A stretch of 64,000 nt of DNA from a bacterium (GTDB lineage Bacteria > Patescibacteriota > Microgenomatia > UBA1406 > GWC2-37-13). Below the pieces are notes generated by a model, which made no database searches, was not told the origin of the DNA, and saw only the letters and a list, made by a program, of their open reading frames with translations. Where the stretch lies: NCBI GenBank assembly GCA_021833625.1, contig JAKBEU010000001.1, positions 463,783 through 527,782 on the forward strand, given 5' to 3'. Both the position numbers and the translations under genes were made by a program. Positions 12,501 through 19,303 of this stretch are shown piece after piece. Within the stretch, counting starts at the first letter, position 1, and every line of letters begins with the position of its first letter.

Positions 12501-12805
12501 AGCACACTGCTCCCACAACGTTTGTCATCAGCTGGATTGATAATTCCACTCAGGAAACAGGATATTCGCTGCAAAGAAGTACCAACGGAGGCTCTACTTG
12601 GAACAGCTTTCAACCCTCACTTATCCCGGGCACCGTCACTTATACCGACTCACCGATAAGCCTGAATACCAACTACCAATATCGGGTCGCCCCTTACTTT
12701 GCCGACGGCTCGTTTGCCCCATGGTGTTACACGTCAACAATCAATATAGGATCCGGAACGTTCAACATGAACGGAATAAATCTCAACGGTATTAAGATAA
12801 ATTAA
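3518..12805 (+). CDS. Giant membrane-anchored surface protein with LamG, glycine-rich and FN3-like domains
   Basis: 3095 residues from ATG 3518. I reject the upstream start at 3341, which overlaps the pilin gene. A basic N-terminus and one TM segment (VYLAVGVILILGFIFI) anchor it. By nucleotide position: a beta-rich N-terminal region (3650-4300); LamG 1 (about 4390-5010); LamG 2 (5150-5830); glycine-rich module 1 (6000-7200); LamG 3, split by a glycine-rich module (7270-7345 and 8190-8740, insert about 7357-8180); LamG 4, split by a jelly-roll-like segment and another glycine-rich module (8880-10840); three near-identical FN3-like repeats (11410-12470); and a last FN3 (12478-12740). Each LamG ends in GSIDEVRIS-type strands. 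LamG folds commonly bind glycans or proteins, so adhesion to a host or partner cell is the likely role (inference). Confidence 0.8.
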   Translation: MRTVLHYKKRRQVHKKKSFFGIPFFVYLAVGVILILGFIFIRPQKNKLAFHRQLFGPWQYTGEIPGVMKTSLGNDKNQVMVKVERGDSSLQFNVPLSNTSETNKNQTIIFSEKTKTIDTSYKLTNEGIKEEITLYKIPQENVFKNTITTNNLIAKISSEGVPVFFDTKGVYQFHFSRPFVRDAAGNISYAVSYTIGQTPDPFHNTNGKESTKQLLSATKEVSQDQNYTISVTVDSAWLHDPKRKLPIVIDPTVVHDTSSEFASGNLNRVSDTGSETSPKLEGYYQELSSDVNTVALWHMNEGSGDIQDSSGNANVGSPTGTTVVTGPLGNARGFNGTSSDYITVNPTAVTSGSYTVELWVQPNSYTGGVSGNPEIISTRTGSDFSFDMQLTSSSIHQDIGNGSSWITTSADVSTIIPLNSWSHIATVVTNIGWATYVNGTLAGSGKYYSSSFPLLSDSTHKIMFGTVNGTTNFLNGSIDEVRISNVARSSEEIQMDASRRPYSTYTSPVIDLVKPVVSWNNFSWTSLGEGTGNGEVATSSATANMVTQWNFNETSGTTAVSGGTCGTTCNGTLTGFASTGSQDSAVGTGWTAANRRWGAGALMFDGAGEYVSAPDNASLSLPGDITVTSWIFMPAAQISGAAIVTKGNGGGGESWNMDVVSGNSIRFMRRYNSGAAFTSATAPNVSYGQWHYVAGVTTSGQTDIYIDGKKTAGNTTATPFDVNTHVVSIGSRQSGSTTYDMNFNGVIDSTAVFSRALTASEILSNYNASKIEFQTRVGTSANPNDGTWEAWKPSATEQVIDSMDTSSDKWAIDNSQNYPSALAKTGIVNVGTGGDGACTVSSGTTNLNTGSCSGRGTADAVNFSSTVLTSIGTTSITLSTSPTGLTAGDEVLIINLQGTMADYDNVGQYETHTISSISTNTLNFTDSPIQNTFDGTTQKIMVQRIPNYTNVTVSAGAILTASAWNSAKGGTLFFRANGTVTNGGTISMNGSGFVGGSPGGNSIGTDNCLLDGTSANGRAGESFGGATTTPSCTGATRRSNLGGGSGGAGYATWYTPYSVEGGSGGSYGTLGTAGTGDSATGTPGTVYGNNNNIFLGSGGGSAGGWTGGTAHVGGLGGTGGGIISISSNTLTNNGSITANGNRGLNSNADVGGNGAAGGGGSGGTIVLNANTLTVGSGKVIALGGITSQQSVQCGGTSPRCGGHGGTGRIALSYSSAISGVTSPTAIIQKLQPQVKQEGTGAVQVSTGRIDTDSSTVGLWHLDETSGTGAYLRNSSSSDASIFLYTGADQTFTVPSDVTSINIKMWGGGGGGGNPGGWTYGYPGGGGGYTMGTLAVTPGQVLTVMVGAGGTNGSIVDTVASYGGGGPACASNTDCRYGGQGGGRSAIRYSSTDLITAGGGGGGGATYLTDSNNSGGGAGGATGATGSSATNAASGGGGGSQTAGGIAGTGSASGATAGTQYAGGYATAGSYGGGGGGGWYGGGGGAYNVDTISHMGGGGGGSSYVGGTGVSSAYTLVASGTIQGNSSDPVNNGAGAGGATSTNGANGKVVISYNSFVAANNGTPTGTTVVDGISGKARSFNGTTDYIDLGNPNSLQTTGNQTIEMWLKPAALDARRNPYSKSYGGEGTITLEINGTLSYFYGTNGNDGLPYQGFNTGVPIPAGQWSHIAIVRNLTTMELQWYINGVLVNRVDATYSYAATSTQHAYIGKGYVSPFLGSIDEVRISSSARTPDEIAQSYQMGRDHRISKTITLTDLSASNKVPFSIASDRLGTFSQVTIGKSAFTNYESDPNTVRLWHLDEDQNPMPAYFDYDSFEGGPGSSDDWQLRNTVDPDITSTTAYTGTKSLHMSAGWGRNFEGTSGEPSTGPYDTATYPYMCMAYKIPSTTLNNMLILVDGAWHSVTMTQGETPTSYSKVASWNPLIANNAWHYKCINLNTQLNASLGGTTHSISAVIWHDGGGMGVIAGEFWIDDFLIAAQTYYPTLNYPKDSSGNTPDSQQAPIVATGGTISHVNGYTIHSFTATGTFQVTSGNGIVDALVVAGGGGGANTGSGGGGGGFVQGHVPITTGSYTITVGAGGSGGLTTAAPGVKGGNSVFSTVTAEGGGNGVSHGGNIGGSGGSGGGGSISTSGTAAAGGTGSQGSAGGAGYVEASWIGNSGGGGGAATVGAAGGNTAGTGNGGTGLQNSFTGTSTYYAGGGGAGEVSGSFVGAGGTGGGGGATVDAAGTSGTANTGGGGGGGSYNAGVYTNGGNGGSGIVIIRYPDQAPTIHATSIGTTSVPGIMGKARSFNGAGDYINAGSGVNLVGTSFTLSAWAKVGATSVINPILSQGLSSTTNNLLQMGFRATNVFYCGFYANDTDTTITYTDTNWHLWTCTYDVSTNARKIYRDGILQASGTAAAGYTGTGDFFIGNYYNTYYFNGSIDEVRVDKVVRSQDEIRQTYEIGARTQSITIDFKAKLNSSNLISGSSDYSFAIDERPYGSSLAASHIFPGEKIIVKENIDGADYMAQGLVTSVDNMGGGVSVLSWDAGSSFPTGGYDVNATVFKWQKEYFDINDSLSTQRSAITRLTYRIVDGSQGANVWLDDLRSSTNYLNNGSTIASSVGNRYFQYRAILSQDDITAPSSALATLTLNYANSAPPNLPTLDTPADAATGVALLPVLRTTATDPDSDAVKYKIALCADAAMTVNCQTFDQTTPATGWSASSYASGVQGVYTLQTPLNPNTTYYWKSQAIDPSGSNTWSATQVTPYSFTTNTPAGTPTLDSPINTATGVPVTAVLKTTATDPQGDALKYKINVCTDSGMSVGCQTFDQTLSTIGWSASSYASGVQGVYTLQTALNPNTVYYWKSLAIDPSGSNTWSATQVTPYSFTTNRVAATPTLDSPSTASINIATSGAILKTTTTDPESDTLLYKINLCSDSGMTLNCQIFDQTTSTAGWSASSYASGVQGVYTLQTPLNPNTTYYWESQAIDPSGSNTWSATQATAYSFTTVNYAMATGCKVEHTAPTTFVISWIDNSTQETGYSLQRSTNGGSTWNSFQPSLIPGTVTYTDSPISLNTNYQYRVAPYFADGSFAPWCYTSTINIGSGTFNMNGINLNGIKIN
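11600..12361 (+). repeat. Three near-identical 57-bp DNA blocks inside tandem FN3-like repeats
   Basis: A 57-bp block beginning ggatggtcagcgtcctctta occurs at 11600-11656, 11951-12007 and 12305-12361 (spacing 351 and 354 bp, about 117 codons). The remainder of each unit is diverged apart from a shorter conserved stretch about 50 bp later (gatccgtcagg..ccaacacatgg). Conservation at DNA level well above the protein need suggests recent gene conversion or duplication. Confidence 0.85.
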
Positions 12806-12809
12806 CCGC

Positions 12810-13880
12810 TTACTTTAAATAGTTTTGAGGATTTTGAAGCACTCCATTGAGGCGGATTTCAAAATGACAGTGAGGTCCAGTTGAGTTTCCCGTTGAGCCC
12901 ATAATACCGAGTTGTTGACCTTGATTTACCGCCTGTCCCGCGGAGACCGATATGGCGGACATGTGCGCATACAATGTCTGATATCCGTTTCCATGATCAA
13001 CAACGACATGACACCCGTATCCCCAATTAATACATCCCGCAAACGTAACCGTTCCCGTGTCGGCAGCAATGATTGCGGGAGTATTGTTACTCGCGATGTC
13101 AAACGCCATGTGGTACCACGTAGGATACTGTGTGATGATACCGGTTGTCGGCCAAATAAAGCTCGAGGATCCGCGCACACCTGCAATAGCACTTGCATAG
13201 CGGGGGGCAAGGGCCGTATATTTTGGCTGTTCCGGTTCGATAACCCCATCAGGGACATACAGCGTCTGTCCTGCGCGAAGCGCAAACGTGTTGCTGTCCG
13301 CAAAGTCATTGAAAATAAAGTTCACGATGTTCTGGGCAGGAATGTTATATTTTTTTGCAATGGAATAGATTGTTTCTCCCGATACAACGGTGTGAACAAC
13401 TCCCGTTACCGGTGCGATTTTCAGGATTTGATCAGGTTTAATCGTCTCCGTTTTCAGGTCATTTGCCCACTTTATGGTATCAACCGATATGTCGAATTTT
13501 TTTGCAATACTTGCAAGCGTATCACCAGAAACAACCTTGTAGTCAATAACCTTATCTCGTGGCTTTGAGGAAATAATGGTTGAAAGTGCGGTTTCGTAAG
13601 GATTATACGATACAACGCTTGACTGGTTATTCTGATCGTATTTTTGTGCAAAAAGCGGGGAAAACGGATTGTTTTCCGCAATAATAGGGCCCGCAACGAA
13701 GGCAATTGCAGTAAGAACAATTAACGAACTATTCAGAAACGAAGAAGAGTACTTCCCTCTTTTTGCGATAAGAAAGGAAACGACAACGTCTTTCAGGGCT
13801 TCAAACTGCTTGCTGAGGAGAAGCGTCTTTTTTACCGCATATTCCTTTACAAAAACGAGAAATAAAACAACATCTTGCAT
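12810..13880 (-). CDS. LysM-domain M23 family metallopeptidase
   Basis: 356 residues. An N-terminal amphipathic stretch and TM segment (residues 49-68) are followed by two LysM domains (about 113-156 and 162-210, both with the VVSGDT/VVSGET start) and an M23 (lysostaphin/NlpD-type) domain at 240-350. Zinc and catalytic residues are visible: H257 and D261 (YHMAFD), H306 (YAHM), H337 and H339 (GPHCHF). The enzyme should cleave peptidoglycan cross-links or activate amidases at the cell surface. Its stop lies 4 bp from the stop of the convergent giant gene. The start is fixed by an extended -10 seven bases upstream. Confidence 0.9.
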   Translation of the reverse strand: MQDVVLFLVFVKEYAVKKTLLLSKQFEALKDVVVSFLIAKRGKYSSSFLNSSLIVLTAIAFVAGPIIAENNPFSPLFAQKYDQNNQSSVVSYNPYETALSTIISSKPRDKVIDYKVVSGDTLASIAKKFDISVDTIKWANDLKTETIKPDQILKIAPVTGVVHTVVSGETIYSIAKKYNIPAQNIVNFIFNDFADSNTFALRAGQTLYVPDGVIEPEQPKYTALAPRYASAIAGVRGSSSFIWPTTGIITQYPTWYHMAFDIASNNTPAIIAADTGTVTFAGCINWGYGCHVVVDHGNGYQTLYAHMSAISVSAGQAVNQGQQLGIMGSTGNSTGPHCHFEIRLNGVLQNPQNYLK

Positions 13881-13887
13881 AGCTCCT

Positions 13888-13896
13888 ATTATACCA
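13888..13896 (-). promoter_or_regulatory. Extended -10 promoter of the M23 peptidase gene
   Basis: On the minus strand TG-G-TATAAT is followed by 7 bases (AGGAGCT) and the ATG at 13880. The AGGAG could be read as a Shine-Dalgarno, but it lies only 2 bases from ATG, too close for normal use; a leaderless start fits better. Confidence 0.55.
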
Positions 13897-13907
13897 TTCT
13901 TCGTTTT

Positions 13908-15890
13908 TTATTTTGCCTCAGGAGAAGCCGTTTTTGGCAACGTTATCTTTGGCTCCAGACTGTCTGTTGGAGTTTGCGGCAAAGATAATTTATTTTGCTG
14001 CTGTGTCTGCGTTACCGGGGCCTCTTCGGTTTTCGGAAGCTTTGCCTTAAACATTTCAAGGTCAGCGCTTGCCCTCTTATAATCTGCCGCATCTTTCTTC
14101 TGATCAAGAAGCGAAACGGTATTCTGCATGGCATTCGCAGCCTTTACATAGTCGCCTTTCTGGTACGCTGCCCATGCATAGTTATATTGAGCGTTCGCCC
14201 AATCAGGTTTGAGGGCAACTGCCTGTTGGAATATCTGCAAAGCATCATCATAATTCTTCAAAGAATACATCACTCCTCCCAATTCCACCCGATACGTTAC
14301 ATTCTGGGGATCAAGCACAACTGCACGCTGATAAGCCGATACCGTCCATGAGTCGGCTCCCTGTGCAACGTTGATTATGTTCTGATAGATTGCTCCCAAA
14401 AGCGCCCAGTTTGCCGCCTTCTGGTTATTCAGCGATACTACAGCTTGGCCTTCTTTAATTGCATCTTGTATTGCCTGACTTATCGTCTGGCGCTGTTGTT
14501 CTGAAAGCTGTTGTTTTGGATCTTTGGCTGCCGCCTGTTGTGCGCTTTGGGCAATATTATTTGCGATAAGTAAGTTTACCTGGGCAAAATTGCTTCTGTA
14601 TTTTTCATAGTACGGATTCTCAATAACGGCTTCTCTCATATACCCGTATACGTCTTTCAAATTGTTCGTCTTGAGCGCCTTGTTGAACATCACTTCTGAA
14701 GAATACGCACGGATGAGTAAATATCCCGTTCCTCCCAGTACCACAATTCCTAACAGAAGAAGTCCTAAATATGCAGGCATAACGTCTTTTAAATCGGTCA
14801 CCTTTTCTTCGTGCTGCTTCCCCATCTGTAAAAATCCGAAATAGGAAAAGAAAAGGAAAAAGAGGAGGAAAGAAGGCGGGAACAATATGACTGCCGCACA
14901 GAAAAAGAGGGAAATAAGTTTCTTTGTAACAGAACCTGTGCTTCCAAACGATTCTTTTACCATTTGAATTCCTACAAGAATAAATGAGACAAGTCCAAGC
15001 AGTCCTGTCTCAGTTGCAATATGTAATAATGCCGATCTGCTTACGTTGAAGGACGGAATCTGCCAGAGTGTTGACTGATTATATGCAGTATCTTTTACCC
15101 GTGCAAACATGACCGGAAAGTTGTCGACACCGACTCCGAATATGGCGGTAAGCGGTTGTTTTAATGTTTCAACGGCCGCATACCACGAAAGAGACAGGGG
15201 CGGGAAAATAAACGTGCTTTGATTGCGGATAAGGGTAAAAAAGAGCGCGATAAAGGCGCCCGCATCAACGACAAAGGCACCGACAATTAACAGCGAACCC
15301 TTATTTTCTTTTTGTTGTTTCAACATGGTCCCCAAAAGGACAACGCTCGCAAATCCAAGCACCACCAAGACATCAACGAGCGATCCGACAGGTGAAAAAT
15401 ACTGTATCTGTTTGACAAATGCGGCAGGAAACGGAAGAAGGCGTGAAATGAATGAAATGGAAGTGCTAAGCGTTACAACGGACAAAAGCACACTCACGAT
15501 AGCAAGCACGGGCACAATATAGGTGATGTGTTTTTTTGTACGCGAAATAAAAAAGTAATAAACGAACAGGAATACGAATGTTAACAGTCCAAAGTAGGGT
15601 TCAAACAATGCCTGTACCTTAAAGCCAGGAGACATCAGAAGAACCGAAAGAGTTACCGCGATGATAAAGAGAAAAAACGGTCTATCGGCATCTTTTCTCA
15701 CCCATGATATTTTTTTTGTTACCGCAAACTGTACAAGAGAGATAAGAATAAGGAGTAATACGGAAAATCCGAGAAAATACCACTTCGTCGTTACAAATTG
15801 GTCTTGGGTAAAGGGAAGAAAGAGCACCAGAGTAACAAAAAAGACAATAGATAGAAAGATAGATTTAAACGACTCAAACTTTGTATTCAT
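13908..15890 (-). CDS. O-antigen ligase-like membrane protein with TPR tail
   Basis: 660 residues. The first 430 are about eleven hydrophobic segments with an extracytoplasmic loop containing LKQPLTAIFGVGVDNFPVMF, the GxGxxNF-type signature of the O-antigen ligase family. A soluble C-terminal region holds TPR motifs (WALLGAIYQNI..., VTYRVELGGVMYSL..., ANAQYNYAWAAYQKGDY). A low-complexity Pro/Thr/Gln tail closes the protein. It is the second of three such proteins here. Glycan ligation or polymerisation outside the membrane is the family role; the substrate is unknown. A textbook promoter precedes the start. Confidence 0.75.
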   Translation of the reverse strand: MNTKFESFKSIFLSIVFFVTLVLFLPFTQDQFVTTKWYFLGFSVLLLILISLVQFAVTKKISWVRKDADRPFFLFIIAVTLSVLLMSPGFKVQALFEPYFGLLTFVFLFVYYFFISRTKKHITYIVPVLAIVSVLLSVVTLSTSISFISRLLPFPAAFVKQIQYFSPVGSLVDVLVVLGFASVVLLGTMLKQQKENKGSLLIVGAFVVDAGAFIALFFTLIRNQSTFIFPPLSLSWYAAVETLKQPLTAIFGVGVDNFPVMFARVKDTAYNQSTLWQIPSFNVSRSALLHIATETGLLGLVSFILVGIQMVKESFGSTGSVTKKLISLFFCAAVILFPPSFLLFFLFFSYFGFLQMGKQHEEKVTDLKDVMPAYLGLLLLGIVVLGGTGYLLIRAYSSEVMFNKALKTNNLKDVYGYMREAVIENPYYEKYRSNFAQVNLLIANNIAQSAQQAAAKDPKQQLSEQQRQTISQAIQDAIKEGQAVVSLNNQKAANWALLGAIYQNIINVAQGADSWTVSAYQRAVVLDPQNVTYRVELGGVMYSLKNYDDALQIFQQAVALKPDWANAQYNYAWAAYQKGDYVKAANAMQNTVSLLDQKKDAADYKRASADLEMFKAKLPKTEEAPVTQTQQQNKLSLPQTPTDSLEPKITLPKTASPEAK

Positions 15891-15897
15891 AACGTAA

Positions 15898-15926
15898 AGA
15901 TTAGTTTATTTACAAAGGAGTGTCAA
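15898..15926 (-). promoter_or_regulatory. Sigma-70-type promoter, leaderless start at 15890
   Basis: On the minus strand TTGACA (15926-15921), 17-bp spacer, TAATCT (15903-15898), then 7 bases to ATG at 15890. Both hexamers and spacing are near consensus, so the transcript should start at the initiation codon. Confidence 0.65.
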
Positions 15927-15936
15927 GAGTTTATTA

Positions 15937-16914
15937 CTATGCTTCGTTTTTCTCAAGCCACTTTTCAGTGTCGAGCGCGGATTGTACTCCGGTTCCTGCG
16001 GCGGTTGATGCCTGCTTATAGATGAAGTCAACACAGTCCCCTGCGGCAAAAACTCCACTTTCCGAAGTCATCGTTTGGAAGAGTGGATCGTAAGTTTTTT
16101 CCTGCACTTCAAGTGGTGCATTTTGAGCTTTGAGAAGCTCTATCCCGTATCTGGCTGAAGTAATAATGTACCCCTTTTTGTCCAATTCCACCTGCTCCTT
16201 AAACAGTTCCGTATCGGGTTTATGTCCTATTGCAATAAACACGCCATCCACGGCAAGAGTCTTCTCGCCTTCTTCCGTTTTCAGCACCAATCCTTCCACT
16301 TTTTTTTCTCCTTTAATATCTTTTACCTCCGCGTTCCAAATGACTTCTATTTTCTCATGCTCCAATACTCTTTTTTGCATTATTTTAGACGCTTTAAATT
16401 CTGCCCGTCTGTGAACTATATATACTTTTGACGCAAATTTCGTCAAGGTAAGAGCCTCCTCAAGCGCGCTGTCTCCTCCTCCTACGACTGCAACTGCCTT
16501 ATTTCTGAAGAAAAACCCGTCGCATGTTGCGCATGCTGAAACTCCCTTTCCCCGGAAACGTTTTTCGCAGTCAAGTCCCAACCACAGGGCCCGAGCGCCC
16601 GTTGCAAGAATGACTGATTGTGTTTTTACTCCGTTTACTGTTTTGTTTTTTCCTTTTATGTCAAGCGTCAGTACGTTTTCATCCCTCATGACGGCTCCAA
16701 ACTTTATTGCCTGTTTGCGCATCTGCGTGATAAGCTGACCCCCGAGTATTGACTCCTGACCCGGAAAATTCTCGACATCGGACGTCAGCATAAGCTGTCC
16801 CCCCGGAGGGGATCCCGCAAATACCAATGGAGCCAAACCAGCCCGTGCTAAATAAAGGGCTGCAGATAATCCTGCCGCTCCGCCACCGATTATTACAACC
16901 TTTTGAGTATCCAT
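15937..16914 (-). CDS. trxB: Thioredoxin reductase (FAD/NADPH)
   Basis: 325 residues, normal length for low-Mr TrxB. FAD motif GGGAAGLSAAL at residues 10-20; redox-active pair C128-A-T-C131 within SACATCDG; NADPH motif GGGDSALEEA with the downstream HRR that reads the 2'-phosphate; C-terminal FAD motif GDCVDF. It should reduce thioredoxin-like proteins with NADPH. It lies 30 bp downstream of a CsoR-family repressor in the same direction, so it is probably repressed by it and responds to metal or sulfur/thiol stress. No thioredoxin gene is present in the window. Confidence 0.93.
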   Translation of the reverse strand: MDTQKVVIIGGGAAGLSAALYLARAGLAPLVFAGSPPGGQLMLTSDVENFPGQESILGGQLITQMRKQAIKFGAVMRDENVLTLDIKGKNKTVNGVKTQSVILATGARALWLGLDCEKRFRGKGVSACATCDGFFFRNKAVAVVGGGDSALEEALTLTKFASKVYIVHRRAEFKASKIMQKRVLEHEKIEVIWNAEVKDIKGEKKVEGLVLKTEEGEKTLAVDGVFIAIGHKPDTELFKEQVELDKKGYIITSARYGIELLKAQNAPLEVQEKTYDPLFQTMTSESGVFAAGDCVDFIYKQASTAAGTGVQSALDTEKWLEKNEA

Positions 16915-16944
16915 ATATTGTGTTGTTTACTGATAATTATCTTT

Positions 16945-17172
16945 TTAAAGATTAATCGCCCGCTCAATCATCCGCGTCACCCTATCGACATCCTTATGGG
17001 GAAGAAATTCGCAGATGTTAGAGACCACTATCTCCTTCGACAGTCCATCTATCGCCTTCTTCACTGCTGAGACTTGTTGTAATACGTCTCCGCATTCCCG
17101 CTTTGTCTCGACCATCTTCTGAATGCCTTTAAGCTGACCGATGATTCGGCTGATTCGTTGTGATAATTCCAT
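16945..17172 (-). CDS. CsoR/RcnR/FrmR family (DUF156) repressor with atypical ligand set
   Basis: 75 residues, the all-helical metal/thiol-sensing repressor family. The helix-2 Cys is present (C27 in RECGDVLQQVSAV). In copper-sensing CsoR the other ligands are His and Cys 25 and 29 residues further on; here these positions are N52 and F56, while a Cys sits at 54. The usual Cu(I) site is therefore not intact, so a thiol, persulfide or aldehyde sensor is more plausible than copper. It is the first gene of an operon with trxB. A perfect 7-bp inverted repeat covers the start codon and -10, which fits autorepression. Confidence 0.8.
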   Translation of the reverse strand: MELSQRISRIIGQLKGIQKMVETKRECGDVLQQVSAVKKAIDGLSKEIVVSNICEFLPHKDVDRVTRMIERAINL

Positions 17173-17187
17173 ACTAGGTACTAGTAT
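17171..17187. promoter_or_regulatory. Palindromic operator over the csoR-like start codon
   Basis: ATACTAG-GTA-CTAGTAT is a perfect 7-bp inverted repeat with a 3-bp centre. It spans the ATG at 17172 and overlaps the -10. Bound repressor would block both polymerase and initiation. Confidence 0.6.
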
Positions 17188-17887
17188 AGAGTATCTGTTT
17201 TATTATTGTCAATAGCGTTTTCCACATAATCCATATGTCCGTCCTGGCCGAACGGTTCTTTACATAGTCAACATCAAGCTTCATCCACGCTGAAAATGAG
17301 AGAGTGTGTGCACCCTTGGCAATCCATGAAGAAGTCATGCCCGGCAGAACGGAAAAACGGACATCATACTGTTGGGGCACCTTCTGTGCTTCCTTGACGG
17401 GTAACGGGCGGGGACCGATGAGTGCCATATCCCCTTTTATGACGTTCACAAGTTGCAGTACTTCATCAGCTGCACAGTGGGAAAGGAATTTCCCGATTCT
17501 CGTGAAACGCGGGTCGTTACACATCTTAAAAACGGGCCCGTCAGCCTCATTCTGCTTCATGAGCCCCTCCTGTTGCCGCTCTGCACCAACTACCATCGTG
17601 CGTATTTTATATATAGTAAAGGGTTTTTTGTTTTTTCCCGTACGTTTTTGTTTAAATACGAAGGGACCCCTGGAGTCAAGTTTCACCAGGACATATAAAA
17701 TACCCACCACAGGAAGAAGGGTAAAAAAAAGAAGTAAGGCGATTGTACGCTCAATACATCGATATATCACAGAGTGAAGTATACATGAACAGTGCGTGAG
17801 AATAAAATTCCAAACTGAAAGAGGAACAGGTGGCGCGAGTAAAGGGTACCCGACAGCGCGCATATCGGACGACTGTCCGAGGAGCAC
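17174..17887 (-). CDS. Undecaprenyl-phosphate sugar-phosphate transferase (bacterial sugar transferase family)
   Basis: 237 residues, the short WecA-unrelated PF02397 type (catalytic domain of WbaP/PglC). A hydrophobic reentrant segment (residues about 45-70) precedes family motifs FKQKRTGKNKKPF, YKIRTM, DPRFTRIGKFL, and DEVLQLVNVIKGDMALIGPRP (each a conserved block of the family). It should start lipid-linked glycan assembly by moving a sugar-1-phosphate from a UDP-sugar onto undecaprenyl phosphate at the inner membrane face. It could supply the ligase-like proteins of this window (inference). The exact start is uncertain; Met9 is an alternative. It follows rho by 42 bp. Confidence 0.87.
   Translation of the reverse strand: MLLGQSSDMRAVGYPLLAPPVPLSVWNFILTHCSCILHSVIYRCIERTIALLLFFTLLPVVGILYVLVKLDSRGPFVFKQKRTGKNKKPFTIYKIRTMVVGAERQQEGLMKQNEADGPVFKMCNDPRFTRIGKFLSHCAADEVLQLVNVIKGDMALIGPRPLPVKEAQKVPQQYDVRFSVLPGMTSSWIAKGAHTLSFSAWMKLDVDYVKNRSARTDIWIMWKTLLTIIKQILYTST
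17183..17212 (-). promoter_or_regulatory. Promoter of the csoR-like/trxB operon
   Basis: TTGACA (17212-17207), 18-bp spacer, TATACT (17188-17183), 10 bases to ATG. The whole promoter lies inside the 3' end of the upstream sugar-transferase gene. Confidence 0.6.
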
Positions 17888-17929
17888 TGGCGGGGGAAAT
17901 TACGAGCGACGGAATCTGGAAATGTGCAC

Positions 17930-19303
17930 TTATCCCTTTAAGCTTTCTAAGAACTCACCGTTTGTCTTTACCTTCGTAAGCTTCTCGATCATGGCCGTCA
18001 ACCGCTCTTCAGGAGTCAACAGTGATAACATGCGTCGAAGCGTTGTTATCTTTTTCAATTGATCTGCGTTAAAGAGTAATTCTTCATGTCTCGTGCCTGA
18101 TTTTTCAATATCAAGAGCAGGATAGAGTCGTTTATCGGCAAATGAACGGTCAAGGTGGACTTCCATGTTGCCGGTTCCCTTGAACTCTTCATAGATAAGG
18201 TCATCCATGCGTGATTCTGTCTTAATAAGAGCTGTTCCGATTATGGTCAAGCTTCCTCCCTCTTCACAGTTTCGTGCTGCTCCTAAGAACTTCTTTGCGG
18301 GATAAAGAGCTGATGCGTCAATTCCGCCTGACATACTGCGCCCTGTTCCTCGTCCGTTTTGAGTGACTGCCATATTGAGTGCTCGAGCAAGACGGGTAAT
18401 TGAGTCAAGCAGGATGACAACATCATGTCCCATTTCAACCATGCGGCGTGCTCTGTCAAGTGCCAAATGAGCAACCTTGACTTGCTGTCTGGGTGATTCG
18501 TCAAAATTTGAGGCTGCAACTTCTCCCTTGAGGGATCTTTTTATTTCCGTCACTTCTTCAGGACGTTCTCCGATGAGAATTGCCATCAAAACTGCTTTCG
18601 GATAGTTAGCGGTGATTGCTTCCGCGATTTCCTTAAGGAATGTCGTCTTTCCTGCTTTTGGCTGAGAGACGATGAGAGCACGCTGTCCAAACCCGACAGG
18701 TGCAATAAGGTCGACTATGCGGGTTGACAGGACTTCCGGTTTTGTTTCAAGTCTAATCTGTCTGTTCGGGTGAAGGGATGTCAGCTTATCAAAATCTTTT
18801 CGCGTTCTGCTTTGTTCCTCGGTGAGTTCGACACCGTTGATTTTTTTGATAAGAAGAAGGGAATGAAACCTCTCGCCCTCTTTTGCAGGACGTGCAAGTC
18901 CTTCTACTTCATCACCTTTTCGAAGCCAAAAACGGCGGATTTGAGATGTTGATACATAAATATCACTGTCCGGATTGATGACATAATCTTTTCGCAAAAA
19001 ACCATATCCTCCGAATGTGACGTCAAGAATCCCTTTTGCGGGATAGCTCATCTTAAGATCTTCCTTCAGGCGCTCTTCAAGAGGAACTTCTGGTGAACTG
19101 GTGGAGGCGACTGCTTTTTTTGGTTCAGTAATTGCCGGTTTTCGGGATAAGGGGCGTGCAGGAGCGCGTTGGAGGGCATGTTCTTCAGGAACCGTAATGG
19201 GTTTTGATTCATATTGTTCGAGCATTTTGGAAACATCAAGCGTTTCGGATTGTTCTTGCGGAGTGGATCCTTTCGCGGGAGATTTTGATCGTTTTATAAA
19301 CAT
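17930..19303 (-). CDS. rho: Transcription termination factor Rho
   Basis: 457 residues. The N-terminal 90 residues are a disordered Ser/Pro/Lys/Glu tail in place of the usual helical Rho_N domain. Then comes the CSD-like RNA-binding fold (FGGYGFLR, DIYVSTSQIRRF) and the ATPase: Walker A QPKAGKTT, Walker B VVILLDSITR, Q-loop/secondary-site block GGIDASALYPAKKF. Rho is a hexameric helicase that ends untranslated transcripts. Many convergent genes here overlap without hairpin terminators, so Rho is probably a major terminator. Its promoter lies about 300 bp upstream, giving a long leader that may serve autoregulation. Confidence 0.93.
   Translation of the reverse strand: MFIKRSKSPAKGSTPQEQSETLDVSKMLEQYESKPITVPEEHALQRAPARPLSRKPAITEPKKAVASTSSPEVPLEERLKEDLKMSYPAKGILDVTFGGYGFLRKDYVINPDSDIYVSTSQIRRFWLRKGDEVEGLARPAKEGERFHSLLLIKKINGVELTEEQSRTRKDFDKLTSLHPNRQIRLETKPEVLSTRIVDLIAPVGFGQRALIVSQPKAGKTTFLKEIAEAITANYPKAVLMAILIGERPEEVTEIKRSLKGEVAASNFDESPRQQVKVAHLALDRARRMVEMGHDVVILLDSITRLARALNMAVTQNGRGTGRSMSGGIDASALYPAKKFLGAARNCEEGGSLTIIGTALIKTESRMDDLIYEEFKGTGNMEVHLDRSFADKRLYPALDIEKSGTRHEELLFNADQLKKITTLRRMLSLLTPEERLTAMIEKLTKVKTNGEFLESLKG

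Noticed and set aside
13881..13887. AGGAG as Shine-Dalgarno for the M23 gene
   Set aside because: It is 2 bases from ATG, too near for normal pairing, and overlaps the expected transcription start.
17304..17777. 157-codon plus-strand frame
   Set aside because: Exactly opposite the conserved domain of the sugar-phosphate transferase; no promoter; residue content not protein-like.
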